Assembly: GCF_002872475.1 (NCBI RefSeq)
Contig: NZ_CP025682.1
Location: 2,046,001-2,110,000 of the forward strand
Origin: Pseudazoarcus pumilus
Lineage (GTDB): Bacteria; Pseudomonadota; Gammaproteobacteria; Burkholderiales; Rhodocyclaceae
DNA length: 64,000 nucleotides
Reading direction: 5' to 3'
The notes below the pieces were generated by a model. That model was not told the origin of the DNA. It searched no databases and worked only from the letters and a program-made list of their open reading frames with translations. Of this stretch, positions 17,651-26,528 are shown piece by piece (positions within the stretch are counted from its first letter, which is position 1; every line of letters begins with the position of its first letter). Both the position numbers and the translations under genes were made by a program.

Positions 17651-17693
17651 ACAATGCATCCGCATTGCCATAACAATGCATTCGCATTACCAT
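17651..17693. promoter_or_regulatory. Two tandem palindromic operators before prlF
   Basis: Two 21-bp direct repeats (17651-17671 and 17673-17693) begin 22 bp apart, each holding the dyad AATGC-N4-GCATT. They end 33 bp before the ATG of the AbrB-type antitoxin gene. Autoregulation by antitoxin or complex is usual for type II toxin-antitoxin loci, so these are likely its operators. Confidence 0.6.
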
Positions 17694-17726
17694 CTGCGCA
17701 TCACCTCAGATCTGCAGGAAGCTGTC

Positions 17727-18056
17727 ATGACCGCACCCCTCGAAGTCGAATCTACCCTCACCGATCGCTACCAGACGACGGTACCCGAAACCGTTCGCCG
17801 CGCCCTCAAACTGGGCAAGCGCGACAGGATTCACTACGCCATTCGCCCGAACGGAGAGGTCGTCTTGACGCGTGCAGTAGCGCCCGGGGATGACGATCCA
17901 GTGCTCGGCCAGTTCCTCGGGTTTCTGGCGGCCGACATCACGCGCCATCCAGAGCGGTTGCAATCCCTGGATTCCGCTCTGGTCGATCGACTCCAGTCCC
18001 TGGTTGGCGATATCGATGTCGATCTGGATGCAGTTCTTTCAGCGGACGATGAATGA
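17727..18056 (+). CDS. prlF: PrlF-type antitoxin (AbrB/SpoVT fold)
   Basis: A 109-residue protein with an N-terminal swapped-hairpin AbrB domain (STLTDRYQTTVPETVRRAL, residues 9-27) and an acidic C-terminus likely to wrap the toxin. The ATG at 17727 follows AGGAAG; a longer start at 17676 would cross the operators. It overlaps the YhaV-like toxin gene by four bases. The pair matches PrlF-YhaV, in which PrlF neutralises the YhaV ribonuclease and represses the operon. Confidence 0.85.
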   Translation: MTAPLEVESTLTDRYQTTVPETVRRALKLGKRDRIHYAIRPNGEVVLTRAVAPGDDDPVLGQFLGFLAADITRHPERLQSLDSALVDRLQSLVGDIDVDLDAVLSADDE

Positions 18057-18568
18057 GCGCCACAGAACCCGAACCCTTGGTCATTCATGGATGGACCGTC
18101 TTCGCTCATCCGCTCTTCCTTGAACAGGTCGATGCGCTGGCGCGACAGGTCGAGGTGCTCGCACGCAAAGACCCGGTCGGTTACGTCAGGAAAAACGCCA
18201 GCAAGAGACTGGCAGCCATCACCCGGCTCGCATTCGATGTCATCCCGCAGGATCCGACTCGTCGCGAGTACCGCCAGGGCGGCACGCTGGGTGACGATCA
18301 CAAACATTGGTTCCGGGCCAAGTTCTTCCAGCAGTATCGGCTCTTCTTCCGCTATCACGCCTCGAGCAAAGTGATCGTATATGCCTGGGTGAACGACGAA
18401 GACACCAAGCGGGCCTTTGAAAGCAACGACGACGCCTACCGGGTTTTCAGCAAGATGCTCGCGAGCGGGCGTCCGCCGGACGATTGGAATCAACTGCTGA
18501 CGCAGGCGCGCGAAGAGTCAGCGCGGATGCGCGAGTCGTTCGAGAGAACCGGAGCGATAAGACGATAA
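18053..18568 (+). CDS. yhaV: YhaV-type toxin (RelE-superfamily ribonuclease)
   Basis: A 171-residue YhaV-family toxin, an RNA-cleaving RelE-fold protein. Recognisable segments are INGWT-like IHGWTVFAHPLF at the N-terminus, the RREYRQGGTLGDDHKHWFRAKFFQQYRLFFRY core and YAWVNDEDTKRAFES, all typical of the family. Full length compared with E. coli YhaV (154 residues) plus a short tail. Coupled to the antitoxin by ATGA overlap. Confidence 0.87.
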   Translation: MSATEPEPLVIHGWTVFAHPLFLEQVDALARQVEVLARKDPVGYVRKNASKRLAAITRLAFDVIPQDPTRREYRQGGTLGDDHKHWFRAKFFQQYRLFFRYHASSKVIVYAWVNDEDTKRAFESNDDAYRVFSKMLASGRPPDDWNQLLTQAREESARMRESFERTGAIRR

Positions 18569-18598
18569 CGCACACTGCAATGCGCGTTCGGCGAACTG

Positions 18599-18692
18599 CA
18601 TCGCGTCCGGTGTGATCAACGTTCGATCGAACGCCCAGTGCATGCCAGACGTCAATGCCAGTCCGTTGCGCGGTTCGTCGTGCCCGGCTTCG
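18599..18692 (-). pseudogene. Fragment of an HNH endonuclease gene
   Basis: On the minus strand this reads EAGHDEPRNGLALTSGMHWA followed by FDRTLITPDA, closely matching residues around the HNH core of the intact gene at 19738-20691 (its 19898-19986 segment). The flanking sequence no longer matches and no open frame is kept. It is a decayed second copy or a relic of a duplication in the islet. Confidence 0.75.
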
Positions 18693-18862
18693 CGGTAGTG
18701 CCTGCGGACTCACCTGCCAGCCCTCCACGCCCGTTACGGCAGGTGCCACTGCCAATCGCCAATCACGCCGTTGCTGATGGGTGACCCGACCACGGATATC
18801 GCCGAGCGCACCTCGTGCCGTTACGCTTCCGCGGATTACCTGAACAGGTATAAACTTCCGGC

Positions 18863-19240
18863 ATGCCCGAAAAGGAAAAACCGCTCCAATGGATCGGAAG
18901 CAGCTACAAGGATCTGTTGGCGCTGCCCCCTGACGTGCGTCGACGTTTCGGTTACGCACTGTCACTGGCTCAGATGGGCGACCAGGACGACGCTGCGAAG
19001 GCGCTCAAGGGCTTCGGCGGTGCAGGCGTGCTGGAAGTCGTCGAAGACAATGTCGGCGGCACCTACCGGGCGGTCTACACGGTAAAGTTTGCGGAATCAG
19101 TGTTCGTGCTGCACTGCTTTCAGAAGAAGAGCAAGAGCGGGATCGCCACGCCCAAAGCGGACATGGACATCATTCGTACTCGGCTGAAGGTGGCCGAGTC
19201 GTTGGCACAGGAGCTACGAAATGCAAAGACGAATCGTTGA
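18863..19240 (+). CDS. HigB-like toxin (phage Gp49/RelE superfamily)
   Basis: A 125-residue protein of the phage-derived Gp49-like HigB group. It has the KPLQWIGSSYKDLLALPPDVRRRFGYALS opening in outline and the core YRAVYTVKFAESVFVLHCFQ followed by KKSKSGIATP, which is the typical basic patch. Toxins of this type cleave mRNA on the ribosome. The toxin gene precedes its antitoxin, the order usual for higBA, and overlaps it by 20 bases. Confidence 0.87.
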   Translation: MPEKEKPLQWIGSSYKDLLALPPDVRRRFGYALSLAQMGDQDDAAKALKGFGGAGVLEVVEDNVGGTYRAVYTVKFAESVFVLHCFQKKSKSGIATPKADMDIIRTRLKVAESLAQELRNAKTNR

Positions 19241-19559
19241 CGGCATCGAGGTTCAACACAGCTCGGGCAACGTGTTCGCCGACCTGAAGCTGCCCGATGC
19301 CGAGAAACTGAAAGTCAAGACCGGGCTGGTGGTCGAGATCAGGAAGGCGATACGCGCTCTGGGGCTGACACAACAAGCGGCGGCCAAGCGCATGGGCATC
19401 CCGCAACCGAAGGTATCGGGCATGATGCGAGGTGACTTTACGAATCTGTCCGAGCGCAAGCTGATGGACTGTTTGAACCGTCTTGGCTACGACATCGAAA
19501 TCAAGGTGCGGCCTGCAGCCGAGCCAGTCGGGCATCTGACGCTCGCAACCACCACCTGA
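19221..19559 (+). CDS. HigA-like antitoxin (XRE family)
   Basis: A 112-residue antitoxin with a helix-turn-helix domain at about residues 45-85 (LGLTQQAAAKRMGIPQPKVSGMMRG) followed by FTNLSERKLMDCLNRLGYDIEI, a segment typical of HigA proteins paired with Gp49-like toxins. It binds the toxin and represses the shared promoter. Its start lies inside the toxin gene, so translation is coupled. Confidence 0.88.
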   Translation: MQRRIVDGIEVQHSSGNVFADLKLPDAEKLKVKTGLVVEIRKAIRALGLTQQAAAKRMGIPQPKVSGMMRGDFTNLSERKLMDCLNRLGYDIEIKVRPAAEPVGHLTLATTT

Positions 19560-19737
19560 CCAGGAGCGTCACGACGGGCGAACCGCCTTCGCCTCAAGGC
19601 CTATCCGTCGCAGCGTCCATCGCTGTACTGCGGCAGTCGGTCACGCGGTCAGGACCCGCAAATGCGTCTTCAGCGCGTTGCGGCTAGCCTTGGTGAACGG
19701 CGACGAATCCATCATCACCGACCCGGGCCGGGGTGAA

Positions 19738-20691
19738 TCAACTCGCCAACCTCGCCAGGCGCCACTCGATGGCGTCCCGCTTCGGATAGAGACGTGCCTC
19801 ACGCGGGAGAAACAACGGCTTGCCATCGAGTTCAGCCAGTGTGCGGTGATCGGGTACGCGCGAGTCCAGCACTTTGCTGACCCGCCAACGGTATTCGGCA
19901 TCCGGCGTGATCAGGTTCCGATCGAACGCCCAATGCATGTCAGGCGTCAATGCCAGACCGTTGCGCGGGTCGTCGTCCCCGGCTTCGCTGAACGGATGAA
20001 TATGGGCCGCCTCCACCAGCGCCGAGCCGTCGAGCAGAACGAGCCGCAGTCCCGTTGCCGCACAACGGAAATCGTAGCTCTCCGTGACCACACGCCTGAA
20101 GGCCGGATTGCGCACATAGCCTGGCAGCACCTCGGATGCCATACGGCCATCTCGATCCAGACGACGTAGCTCACGCTCGTAACGGCTGATCTCGCCACCG
20201 CGGCTGACAACCGAGGCCAGATCCTGCAAGCCCCGATCGAACCACGTTTGCGACAACGCCTCGCTCAGGACATCGATCGCGACCGGATCCTGCAGCAGCG
20301 CGAACAGTTCGGGGTCGAGGCTCGCGTAGTCGATGTTGTCCGTCACCTGCCGAACCGAGCGTGCCGTGCTCATGTTCGCGACGATGGCTTCCCGCCCTGC
20401 CCTCGGGTGCAGGTGCCAAAAGCCGTCGGCACCCCCGCGCAGCCTGCCCGCCAGGTGAAAGAAGGGGAAATGCGGATTCGGATGGTCGCCCTCGCGCCTG
20501 ACCGCATCGAAGTACAGCGCATAGCGTTCGAGCAGAGGTGGCGCAAAATCGATCCGATTCCCGGTCAACGCCCCGCTTCGCGCCAGATCCAGAACGGCGA
20601 GCAGCATGCAGACCTTGTGCGGGCTCGCACGCCCGTGCCGGACATTGACGTTCAACCGCGCCAACCGCTCACGATAGTCAGACAAGGTCAT
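19738..20691 (-). CDS. HNH endonuclease, COG3440-like putative restriction enzyme
   Basis: A 317-residue protein. The N-terminal part (ASPHKVCMLLAVLDLARSG near residue 24) is typical of predicted restriction endonucleases of the COG3440 group. The C-terminal HNH nuclease runs from about residue 205 (FRCAATGLRL) through EAAHIHPFSEAGDDDPRNG to LTPDMHWAFDRNLI. Relatives include enzymes that cut modified, for example phosphorothioated, DNA, but no modification genes are in the window. It begins three bases after the HIT gene stop, so the two probably form an operon. A degraded partial copy lies at 18599-18692. Confidence 0.78.
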   Translation of the reverse strand: MTLSDYRERLARLNVNVRHGRASPHKVCMLLAVLDLARSGALTGNRIDFAPPLLERYALYFDAVRREGDHPNPHFPFFHLAGRLRGGADGFWHLHPRAGREAIVANMSTARSVRQVTDNIDYASLDPELFALLQDPVAIDVLSEALSQTWFDRGLQDLASVVSRGGEISRYERELRRLDRDGRMASEVLPGYVRNPAFRRVVTESYDFRCAATGLRLVLLDGSALVEAAHIHPFSEAGDDDPRNGLALTPDMHWAFDRNLITPDAEYRWRVSKVLDSRVPDHRTLAELDGKPLFLPREARLYPKRDAIEWRLARLAS

Positions 20692-20694
20692 CGC

Positions 20695-21078
20695 TCAATC
20701 CCAGTACCTGGCCTTGGCGGGAATCACCCATCGCACGCCCCCGCGCGGGTCCGCGACATCCCCCACGAAGCGCGGTATCAGATGCATGTGGACGTGCATC
20801 ACCGTCTGTCCGGCTGCCCGACCGTCGTTGATGCCGATGTTGAAGCCGTCCACAGCGAAGGTCGCTGCGAGTTCATGCCGTGCCAAATCGAGCAGCGCGA
20901 ACATCGCCTCGCGCTCTGCCGGCTTCACGTCCGCATAAGAGGCTACATGCCGTCGCGGAATCACCAGCGTGTGGCCCGGCGACACCGGATATGCGTCGCG
21001 GAGGACAAACGCCAGATCGTTCGCGAGGACGACTCGCGAGTCCGGCAGATCGCAAAACGGGCATACGACATCACGCAT
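20695..21078 (-). CDS. HIT-family nucleotide hydrolase/transferase
   Basis: A 127-residue HIT protein with the N-terminal CPFCDL, LVIPRRHVASYADV and the catalytic histidine triad TVMHVHMHLIPR. HIT proteins hydrolyse nucleoside phosphoramidates or dinucleoside polyphosphates. The ATG at 21078 starts the domain directly; a start at 21153 adds 25 non-conserved residues. It is upstream of, and nearly touches, the HNH endonuclease gene. Whether it works with the nuclease is unknown. Confidence 0.85.
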   Translation of the reverse strand: MRDVVCPFCDLPDSRVVLANDLAFVLRDAYPVSPGHTLVIPRRHVASYADVKPAEREAMFALLDLARHELAATFAVDGFNIGINDGRAAGQTVMHVHMHLIPRFVGDVADPRGGVRWVIPAKARYWD

Positions 21079-21424
21079 AGATCTGACGGGCAAACATCTG
21101 TACGTCCTGATTTTTTCAATCCTTGGGACCGACACACGCAGAACTCCGATCATCAGACCAGGATCGACGCGCGAAAAGAGCTCTTTCGATCAAAAAATGC
21201 GTGTTACCAAGAATAACCCCTCAGAGCGGTTTTTTTTGAACGGGGTAACACCCGCGCGACCACGCACGTCTGATGGCTGAGCGGACAATCCAGGATGGGC
21301 ACACACGGGAAATGAACCGAAGGTCCATTCCCATGATCTTGCGGCCGACTCGCCACTCGCAATGGGCACGGCGTGGGCACGAAATGGGCACAGAAGCCGG
21401 CTCGTGCCCATTCAGGCTCGGGAA

Positions 21425-21459
21425 ACAAAAAAGCCAACCACCGTCAAGTGATTGGCTTT
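21425..21459 (-). terminator. Rho-independent terminator of tRNA-fMet
   Basis: Minus-strand stem AGCCAATCAC / GTGGTTGGCT followed by six T residues, 14 bases beyond the tRNA 3' end. Confidence 0.7.
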
Positions 21460-21472
21460 CAAGTTTTGTGTC

Positions 21473-21549
<77 letters not shown>

Positions 21550-21562
21550 TCTGGAGAACGAA

Positions 21563-21591
21563 ACTATATCCGGATGACTGCTGCGTGTCAA
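21563..21591 (-). promoter_or_regulatory. Strong promoter of tRNA-fMet
   Basis: On the minus strand TTGACA (21591-21586) and TATAGT (21568-21563) are separated by exactly 17 bases, a near-consensus sigma-70 promoter starting about 14 bases before the mature tRNA. Confidence 0.8.
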
Positions 21592-21696
21592 TCATGTTCG
21601 TGATTTCTGCCTTCGACGAATGACGCGTCGGCTTGGGGCCGGGCTTGGGCGCGGGGCGCGCGGTATAGTCGGCAAGAGTGTCTGAACGGGGCGCAT

Positions 21697-23253
21697 ATGG
21701 TGGGCAAGCAGATGTCGGCAGCCGACGCGGTGGCGCTGATCCGCAGCGGTGACACGGTGTGCACCTCGGGTTTCGTCGGCATCGGCGTACCGGAGGAGTT
21801 GCTGATCGCACTGGAGCAACGCTTTCTCGACACAGGCGAGCCGCGCGATCTGGGGCTGATGTTCGCGGCCGGTCAGGGGGACGGGCGCGAGCGCGGGCTC
21901 AACCGGCTGGGGCATGCGGGCCTGGTGCGGCGCGCGATCGGCGGGCACTGGGGGCTTGTGCCGAAACTCGGGCGGCTCGCGCTGGACGGGCGGATCGAGG
22001 CGTGGAACCTGCCTCAGGGCGTGATCTCGCACCTGTATCGCGACATCGCGGCCGGGCGGCCGGGCGCGGTGACGCGCATCGGGCTGGGTACCTTTGTCGA
22101 TCCGCGCATCGAGGGCGGGCGCATCAACGCACGCAGCACCGACGACGTGGTGGCGCTGATCGAACTGGCCGGCGAGGAATTCCTGTTCTACAAACGCTTC
22201 CCGATCCACGTCGCGCTGATCCGCGCGACCACGGCCGACACCCGCGGCAACCTGACGATGGAACGCGAGGCGCTCACGCTCGACAGCCTGGCGATGGCGA
22301 GCGCTGCGCGCAATTGCGGCGGCCGCGTCATCGCGCAGGTCGAGCGTGTGGTCGAGGCCGGCACGCTGAACTCACGCGACGTGGTGGTACCGGCGGCCCT
22401 GGTCGATGTCGTCGTCGTGGCGCGGCCCGAGAACCACCACCAGACCTTCGCCACCGGCTATTCGCCCTACTTCGCCGGCGCGGCACGCATGGACGCGGGC
22501 GAGGCCCCGCTGCCGCTCGACATACGCAAGGTCATCGCGCGTCGCTGTGCGCTGGAGCTTCCCTCCGGCGGCGTCGTGAATCTGGGCATCGGCATGCCGG
22601 AGGGCGTGGCCACGGTGGCCGACGAGGAAGGCGTGCTCGATCGCGTCACGCTCACCGCCGAACCCGGCGTAATCGGCGGGCGTCCGGCGGGCGGGCTGGA
22701 CTTCGGCGCGGCGGTCAATACCGACGCCATCGTCGCGCAGAACCAGCAGTTCGACTTCTACGACGGCGGCGGACTGGATCTGGCGGTGCTCGGCATGGCC
22801 GAGGCGGATGCGGTCGGCAACGTCAATGTGAGCCGCTTCGGCGACCGCCTGGCCGGCGCGGGCGGCTTCATCAACATCAGTCAGAGCGCGCGCACGGTAG
22901 TATTCGCCGGTACCTTCACGGCGGGCGGACTCGAAGTGGAGATCGGCGAGGGACGGCTCGCCATCGTGCATGAAGGTCGCGCGCGCAAGTTCATCGAGCA
23001 CGTGGGCCAGATCACGTTCAGCGCGGCACAGGCCATCGCAAGCGGGCGTCGCGTGCTCTACGTGACCGAACGCGCGGTCTTCCGTCTCGGGGCCGACGGC
23101 CTCGAACTGGCCGAGGTCGCGCCCGGCATCGACGTGGAGCGGGACGTACTCGCGCAGATGGGCTTTCGTCCGTGCATGCACGAAGTGCGCACAATGGACC
23201 CGGCGCTGTTCCGCGACGCGCCGATCGGGCTGGCCGCGCGCATCGGCGGCTGA
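21697..23253 (+). CDS. Family I acyl-CoA:carboxylate CoA-transferase (fused alpha-beta)
   Basis: A 518-residue protein with the alpha-type half first ([19 protein letters not shown], residues 17-35) and the beta-type half from about residue 270 ([14 protein letters not shown]). The presumed catalytic glutamate is in [10 protein letters not shown]. Such enzymes move CoA between short-chain or keto acids, as in propionate or acetate CoA-transferases. It has its own promoter region and is convergent with cydC. Substrate pair unknown. Confidence 0.85.
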   Translation: MVGKQMSAADAVALIRSGDTVCTSGFVGIGVPEELLIALEQRFLDTGEPRDLGLMFAAGQGDGRERGLNRLGHAGLVRRAIGGHWGLVPKLGRLALDGRIEAWNLPQGVISHLYRDIAAGRPGAVTRIGLGTFVDPRIEGGRINARSTDDVVALIELAGEEFLFYKRFPIHVALIRATTADTRGNLTMEREALTLDSLAMASAARNCGGRVIAQVERVVEAGTLNSRDVVVPAALVDVVVVARPENHHQTFATGYSPYFAGAARMDAGEAPLPLDIRKVIARRCALELPSGGVVNLGIGMPEGVATVADEEGVLDRVTLTAEPGVIGGRPAGGLDFGAAVNTDAIVAQNQQFDFYDGGGLDLAVLGMAEADAVGNVNVSRFGDRLAGAGGFINISQSARTVVFAGTFTAGGLEVEIGEGRLAIVHEGRARKFIEHVGQITFSAAQAIASGRRVLYVTERAVFRLGADGLELAEVAPGIDVERDVLAQMGFRPCMHEVRTMDPALFRDAPIGLAARIGG

Positions 23254-23266
23254 AGAATCGTCGCGC

Positions 23267-24886
23267 TCAGCGACGTTCGATACGCGGCCAGTGCGCCGGA
23301 AAGCATTCCGGCTCGTGCGTGGCGATGACCGCGCAGCGGCGCACGAGCCACGGCTCGAGTGCGCTCATCGCGCGCTCGCGCGCGGCCTCGTCCAGTCCGG
23401 AAAACGGCTCGTCGAGCAGGGCCAGCGCGGGATCGCGCAGCAGCAGCCAGGCCAGCAGCACGCGCCGCGCCTGACCGCCGGACAGGTTCGCGGCGCCCTC
23501 GCCTACGCGGGTGCGCAGGCCGCGTGTGCCGCCGTCGGCGAACTCGTCCAGTCCGACCGCGAGCAGCAGCCGCGAGGCCTCGTGCGCGTCCACGTCGGGT
23601 CGAGCGAGCCGCAGGTTGGCGAACACGCTGGCGTCGAGCAGTACCGTGTCCTGCGCCAGCAGCGCCACGTCCGAAGCGCCACATTCGGCCAGGGCCCGAT
23701 CGCCGATACGGACCTGGCCTGCCAGCGGGTCGAGCTCGCCGGCCAGCGTGGCGAGCAGCGCGGACTTGCCACTGCCGCTGGGCCCGCACACGAGCAAGGG
23801 CACCCCGGGCTCCAGGTCGAGATCGAGTCCGTGCCACAACGGGCGCCGCGCATCGAATCCGACCACGAGCGCGCGCGCCGTGATCGCCGCCCCCGCATCG
23901 CCGCGCGGCTGCACATCGTCCGCGAGCACAGCGCCGCCGAAGTCCAGCCGCGCGGCCGCAGCCAGGCTCTCGCCCAGCCGCCAGCCCGCCCCCGGCAGGC
24001 TCGCCAGCGCCTCGCCCAGTCCCAGCACCATCAGCGCCAGCAATACCGCGACCGGCCCGGAGATGCTGCCGTCGACATGCGCGGACAGCGCGAGCGCGAG
24101 CATCGCCAGCGTCCCCAGCCCGACGAGTGCCTGCACCGCGTGCTCGGCAAGCGCCGCCACGGCGCTCTGGCCGTCGAGGCGGCGCGAATGCGTACGCGCG
24201 AGTTCGGCGAGTGTCGCGCGACTCGCATCGAGCCGGCCATACACGGCCAGTTCGGCCATGCCGTCGACGTGATCGAGCAGCGCGATGCGCTCGCGCGCAC
24301 GCCCCGCCACCAGCGCCTCACCGCAGCGACGGCCGGCACGCCCGGCGAACATTGCGGCGCAGAGCACCGCGACGGCGACCCCGATCACCAGCGTCGCGGC
24401 CGTCCAGCCCGCCAGCCAGCCGGCCAGCGCGGCCGCGAATCCGGTCGAGGCCAGCGCTGCAAGCGTCGGTGCAATCACGCGCAGCGGCACGGCGTCGAGC
24501 GTGTCGATATCGGCCACCAGCCGCGTCTGCCAGTCGCCGCTTCGCAGCCGGCGCTGCGCGACCGGGGGCAGCGAGGCGATGCGTTCGAAGGCATCGCAGC
24601 GCAGTTCGGCCAGGCGGCGCAGCACCGCCTCGTGGCCGACCACACGCTCACCGTAGCGCGCTACCGTGCGCAGCAACGCCGCCGCGCGGATCCCCGCGGC
24701 CGGGGTGAAGATGTTCAGGCCGGCCAGCGCACCCAGCCCGGCCAGTGCACTGGCGGTGACGAACCAGCCCGACAGGGCCAGCAGCGCGACGCCCGCCACC
24801 CAGGTCAGCGCGAGCAGCGCGGCAGTCGCGGCCAGCCAGCGACGACCACCGACCAGCAGAACGTGCAGCGGATCAGACCGGCGCAT
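23267..24886 (-). CDS. cydC: CydC subunit of the CydDC thiol ABC exporter
   Basis: A 539-residue half-ABC transporter: six-helix membrane domain (residues about 15-300) and ATPase domain with Walker A CGPSGSGKSALL, signature NLSGGQARRV and Walker B LALLDEP. With CydD it exports glutathione/cysteine to the periplasm and is needed to assemble cytochrome bd. The ATG at 24886 follows GAGGAGG and overlaps the cydD end by 14 bases. Last gene of the cydABDC operon. Confidence 0.88.
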   Translation of the reverse strand: MRRSDPLHVLLVGGRRWLAATAALLALTWVAGVALLALSGWFVTASALAGLGALAGLNIFTPAAGIRAAALLRTVARYGERVVGHEAVLRRLAELRCDAFERIASLPPVAQRRLRSGDWQTRLVADIDTLDAVPLRVIAPTLAALASTGFAAALAGWLAGWTAATLVIGVAVAVLCAAMFAGRAGRRCGEALVAGRARERIALLDHVDGMAELAVYGRLDASRATLAELARTHSRRLDGQSAVAALAEHAVQALVGLGTLAMLALALSAHVDGSISGPVAVLLALMVLGLGEALASLPGAGWRLGESLAAAARLDFGGAVLADDVQPRGDAGAAITARALVVGFDARRPLWHGLDLDLEPGVPLLVCGPSGSGKSALLATLAGELDPLAGQVRIGDRALAECGASDVALLAQDTVLLDASVFANLRLARPDVDAHEASRLLLAVGLDEFADGGTRGLRTRVGEGAANLSGGQARRVLLAWLLLRDPALALLDEPFSGLDEAARERAMSALEPWLVRRCAVIATHEPECFPAHWPRIERR

Positions 24887-26528
24887 CGACGACCTCCTCG
24901 AGACGCGCGTTCGCCAGATGCAGCACGCGGCCGGCGCGTGCGATGGCCCGTACATCGTGGGTGGCGACCAGCAAGCCGGCGCCACGCTCGCGCGCCATCG
25001 TCATGAGGCTGGACCACAAGGCCTCGGCGGTTTCATCGTCGAGTCCGCGCGTGGGCTCGTCGAGCAGCCAAAGGCGCGCGCCCGACAGCCACGCACGGGC
25101 CAGCGCAACGCGCTGCGCCTGCCCGCCGGACAGACCGCGCCGGCCTTCTCCGATTGCGGTGTCCAGCCCGTCGGGCAGCGCCGAATCATCCACCGCAAGG
25201 CCGGCCGCTGCGAGCGCCTCGCCAAGCCGCGCGTCGTCCGCATCCGGTGCCGCCAGCCGCAGGTTGTCACGCAGCGTGCCGTGGAACAGATGCCCTGCCT
25301 GGGCCAGCCAGGCAATGTCGGCCACGCGCTCGAGCCGGCCTGCGCGTGGCGCGATGAAGCCGGCGCAGACGGCCAGCAGCGTCGACTTGCCGGCACCGCT
25401 GGCGCCGGTCAGCACGACGATCTCGCCCGAACTCACGCGCAGCGCGACCGCCTCGACGACGGACGGCGCGTCTGCGGCAGGCGAGACGCTCAGTGCGTCC
25501 GCGACAAGCAGTGCATCGCCGCGCGGCGCAGGCGGTGCCGCAGCCGGTGCGACGCGCATACCGTCGATCGCCGTGGCGAGCGCGCGCGCCGCCGACAGCG
25601 CGCCGGCACGGTCGTGCCAGCCCTGCGCGAAGGCGCGCAACGGCGCGAAGAACTCGGGCGCGAGCAGCAATACGAACAGGCCGGCAAAGGGCGTGATGCC
25701 CGGCGTGTCGCCGCCGCCGAGCAGCGCGAAGCCGACGTGGATGGCGACCAGTCCGATCGCGATGGCAGAGAACAGCTCCATCACCGCCGAGGACAGAAAG
25801 GCCACGCGCAGCACGCGCATCGACATCTGCCGGTAACGATCTGCCGCCGCAAACACCTCGCGCGCGCTGCGTTGGAGCGCACCGCTGCGCCGGATCAGGT
25901 CGAGCGCGCGCAGACGGTCGAGAAAATGCGCCTCCATGCGACCTTGCTCGTGCTGCTGGCGGGCGTGCACGCGCGCGCTGCGCAAACCGGTGAGCACCAT
26001 GAAGGCGAGGATCAGCGGGGCCGAGGCGGCGAGCAGAAACGCCGCAAAAACGTCCTGGCTTGCGGCGGCGAACAGTACCAGCGGTGGCACGATGCAGGCC
26101 GCGTCACGCGCGGGGGCATAGCGCGCCGGCCACGCCGACAAGGCGTCCACATCGTTGTGATAGCGCGCGGCCCACGCCGCCCCGCCCTCGCGCGCCAGCG
26201 CATGCGGTCCCAGGGCATCCATGCGCCGGCGCAGGCGCTCGCGCACGTCATCGCGCACGGCGCGCGCAGCACACAAGGCGACCGTCTCGCGCACTACCGC
26301 ACACGCGAATCGCAGCATCACGGCGCCAATCGCCAGCAGCCATATCCACCCGGCGGGAAATTCGCCGCGGAATACCGTCGCGTCGATTGCCAGCGCGATG
26401 GCCGCGGCCTGCGCGACGACCGCCAGACCCACGGCGACGGATGCCGCGCGTCCGGCCTGCTGCCCGCGGCCCGCCGGCCCCAGCAGCTGCGCCAGCCGCG
26501 CGCGCTCAGTGATATCCGTCGCCGGCAC
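24873..26528 (-). CDS. cydD: CydD subunit of the CydDC thiol ABC exporter
   Basis: A 551-residue half-ABC transporter with an N-terminal membrane domain and an ATPase domain (TGASGAGKSTLL, LSGGQAQRVALARAW, LWLLDEP). It begins with GTG at 26528, overlapping the end of cydB by 23 bases. Partner of CydC in export of reduced thiols needed for heme-containing cytochrome bd assembly. Confidence 0.87.
   Translation of the reverse strand: MPATDITERARLAQLLGPAGRGQQAGRAASVAVGLAVVAQAAAIALAIDATVFRGEFPAGWIWLLAIGAVMLRFACAVVRETVALCAARAVRDDVRERLRRRMDALGPHALAREGGAAWAARYHNDVDALSAWPARYAPARDAACIVPPLVLFAAASQDVFAAFLLAASAPLILAFMVLTGLRSARVHARQQHEQGRMEAHFLDRLRALDLIRRSGALQRSAREVFAAADRYRQMSMRVLRVAFLSSAVMELFSAIAIGLVAIHVGFALLGGGDTPGITPFAGLFVLLLAPEFFAPLRAFAQGWHDRAGALSAARALATAIDGMRVAPAAAPPAPRGDALLVADALSVSPAADAPSVVEAVALRVSSGEIVVLTGASGAGKSTLLAVCAGFIAPRAGRLERVADIAWLAQAGHLFHGTLRDNLRLAAPDADDARLGEALAAAGLAVDDSALPDGLDTAIGEGRRGLSGGQAQRVALARAWLSGARLWLLDEPTRGLDDETAEALWSSLMTMARERGAGLLVATHDVRAIARAGRVLHLANARLEEVVDAPV

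Noticed and set aside
17334-17693. A 119-residue minus-strand frame before prlF
   Set aside because: It spans the palindromic operators and has no recognisable domain.
21190-21437. Short minus-strand frames next to tRNA-fMet, possibly an integrase tail
   Set aside because: Both strands can be read through this repeat flank, but no catalytic motif is present; too short to call a gene.
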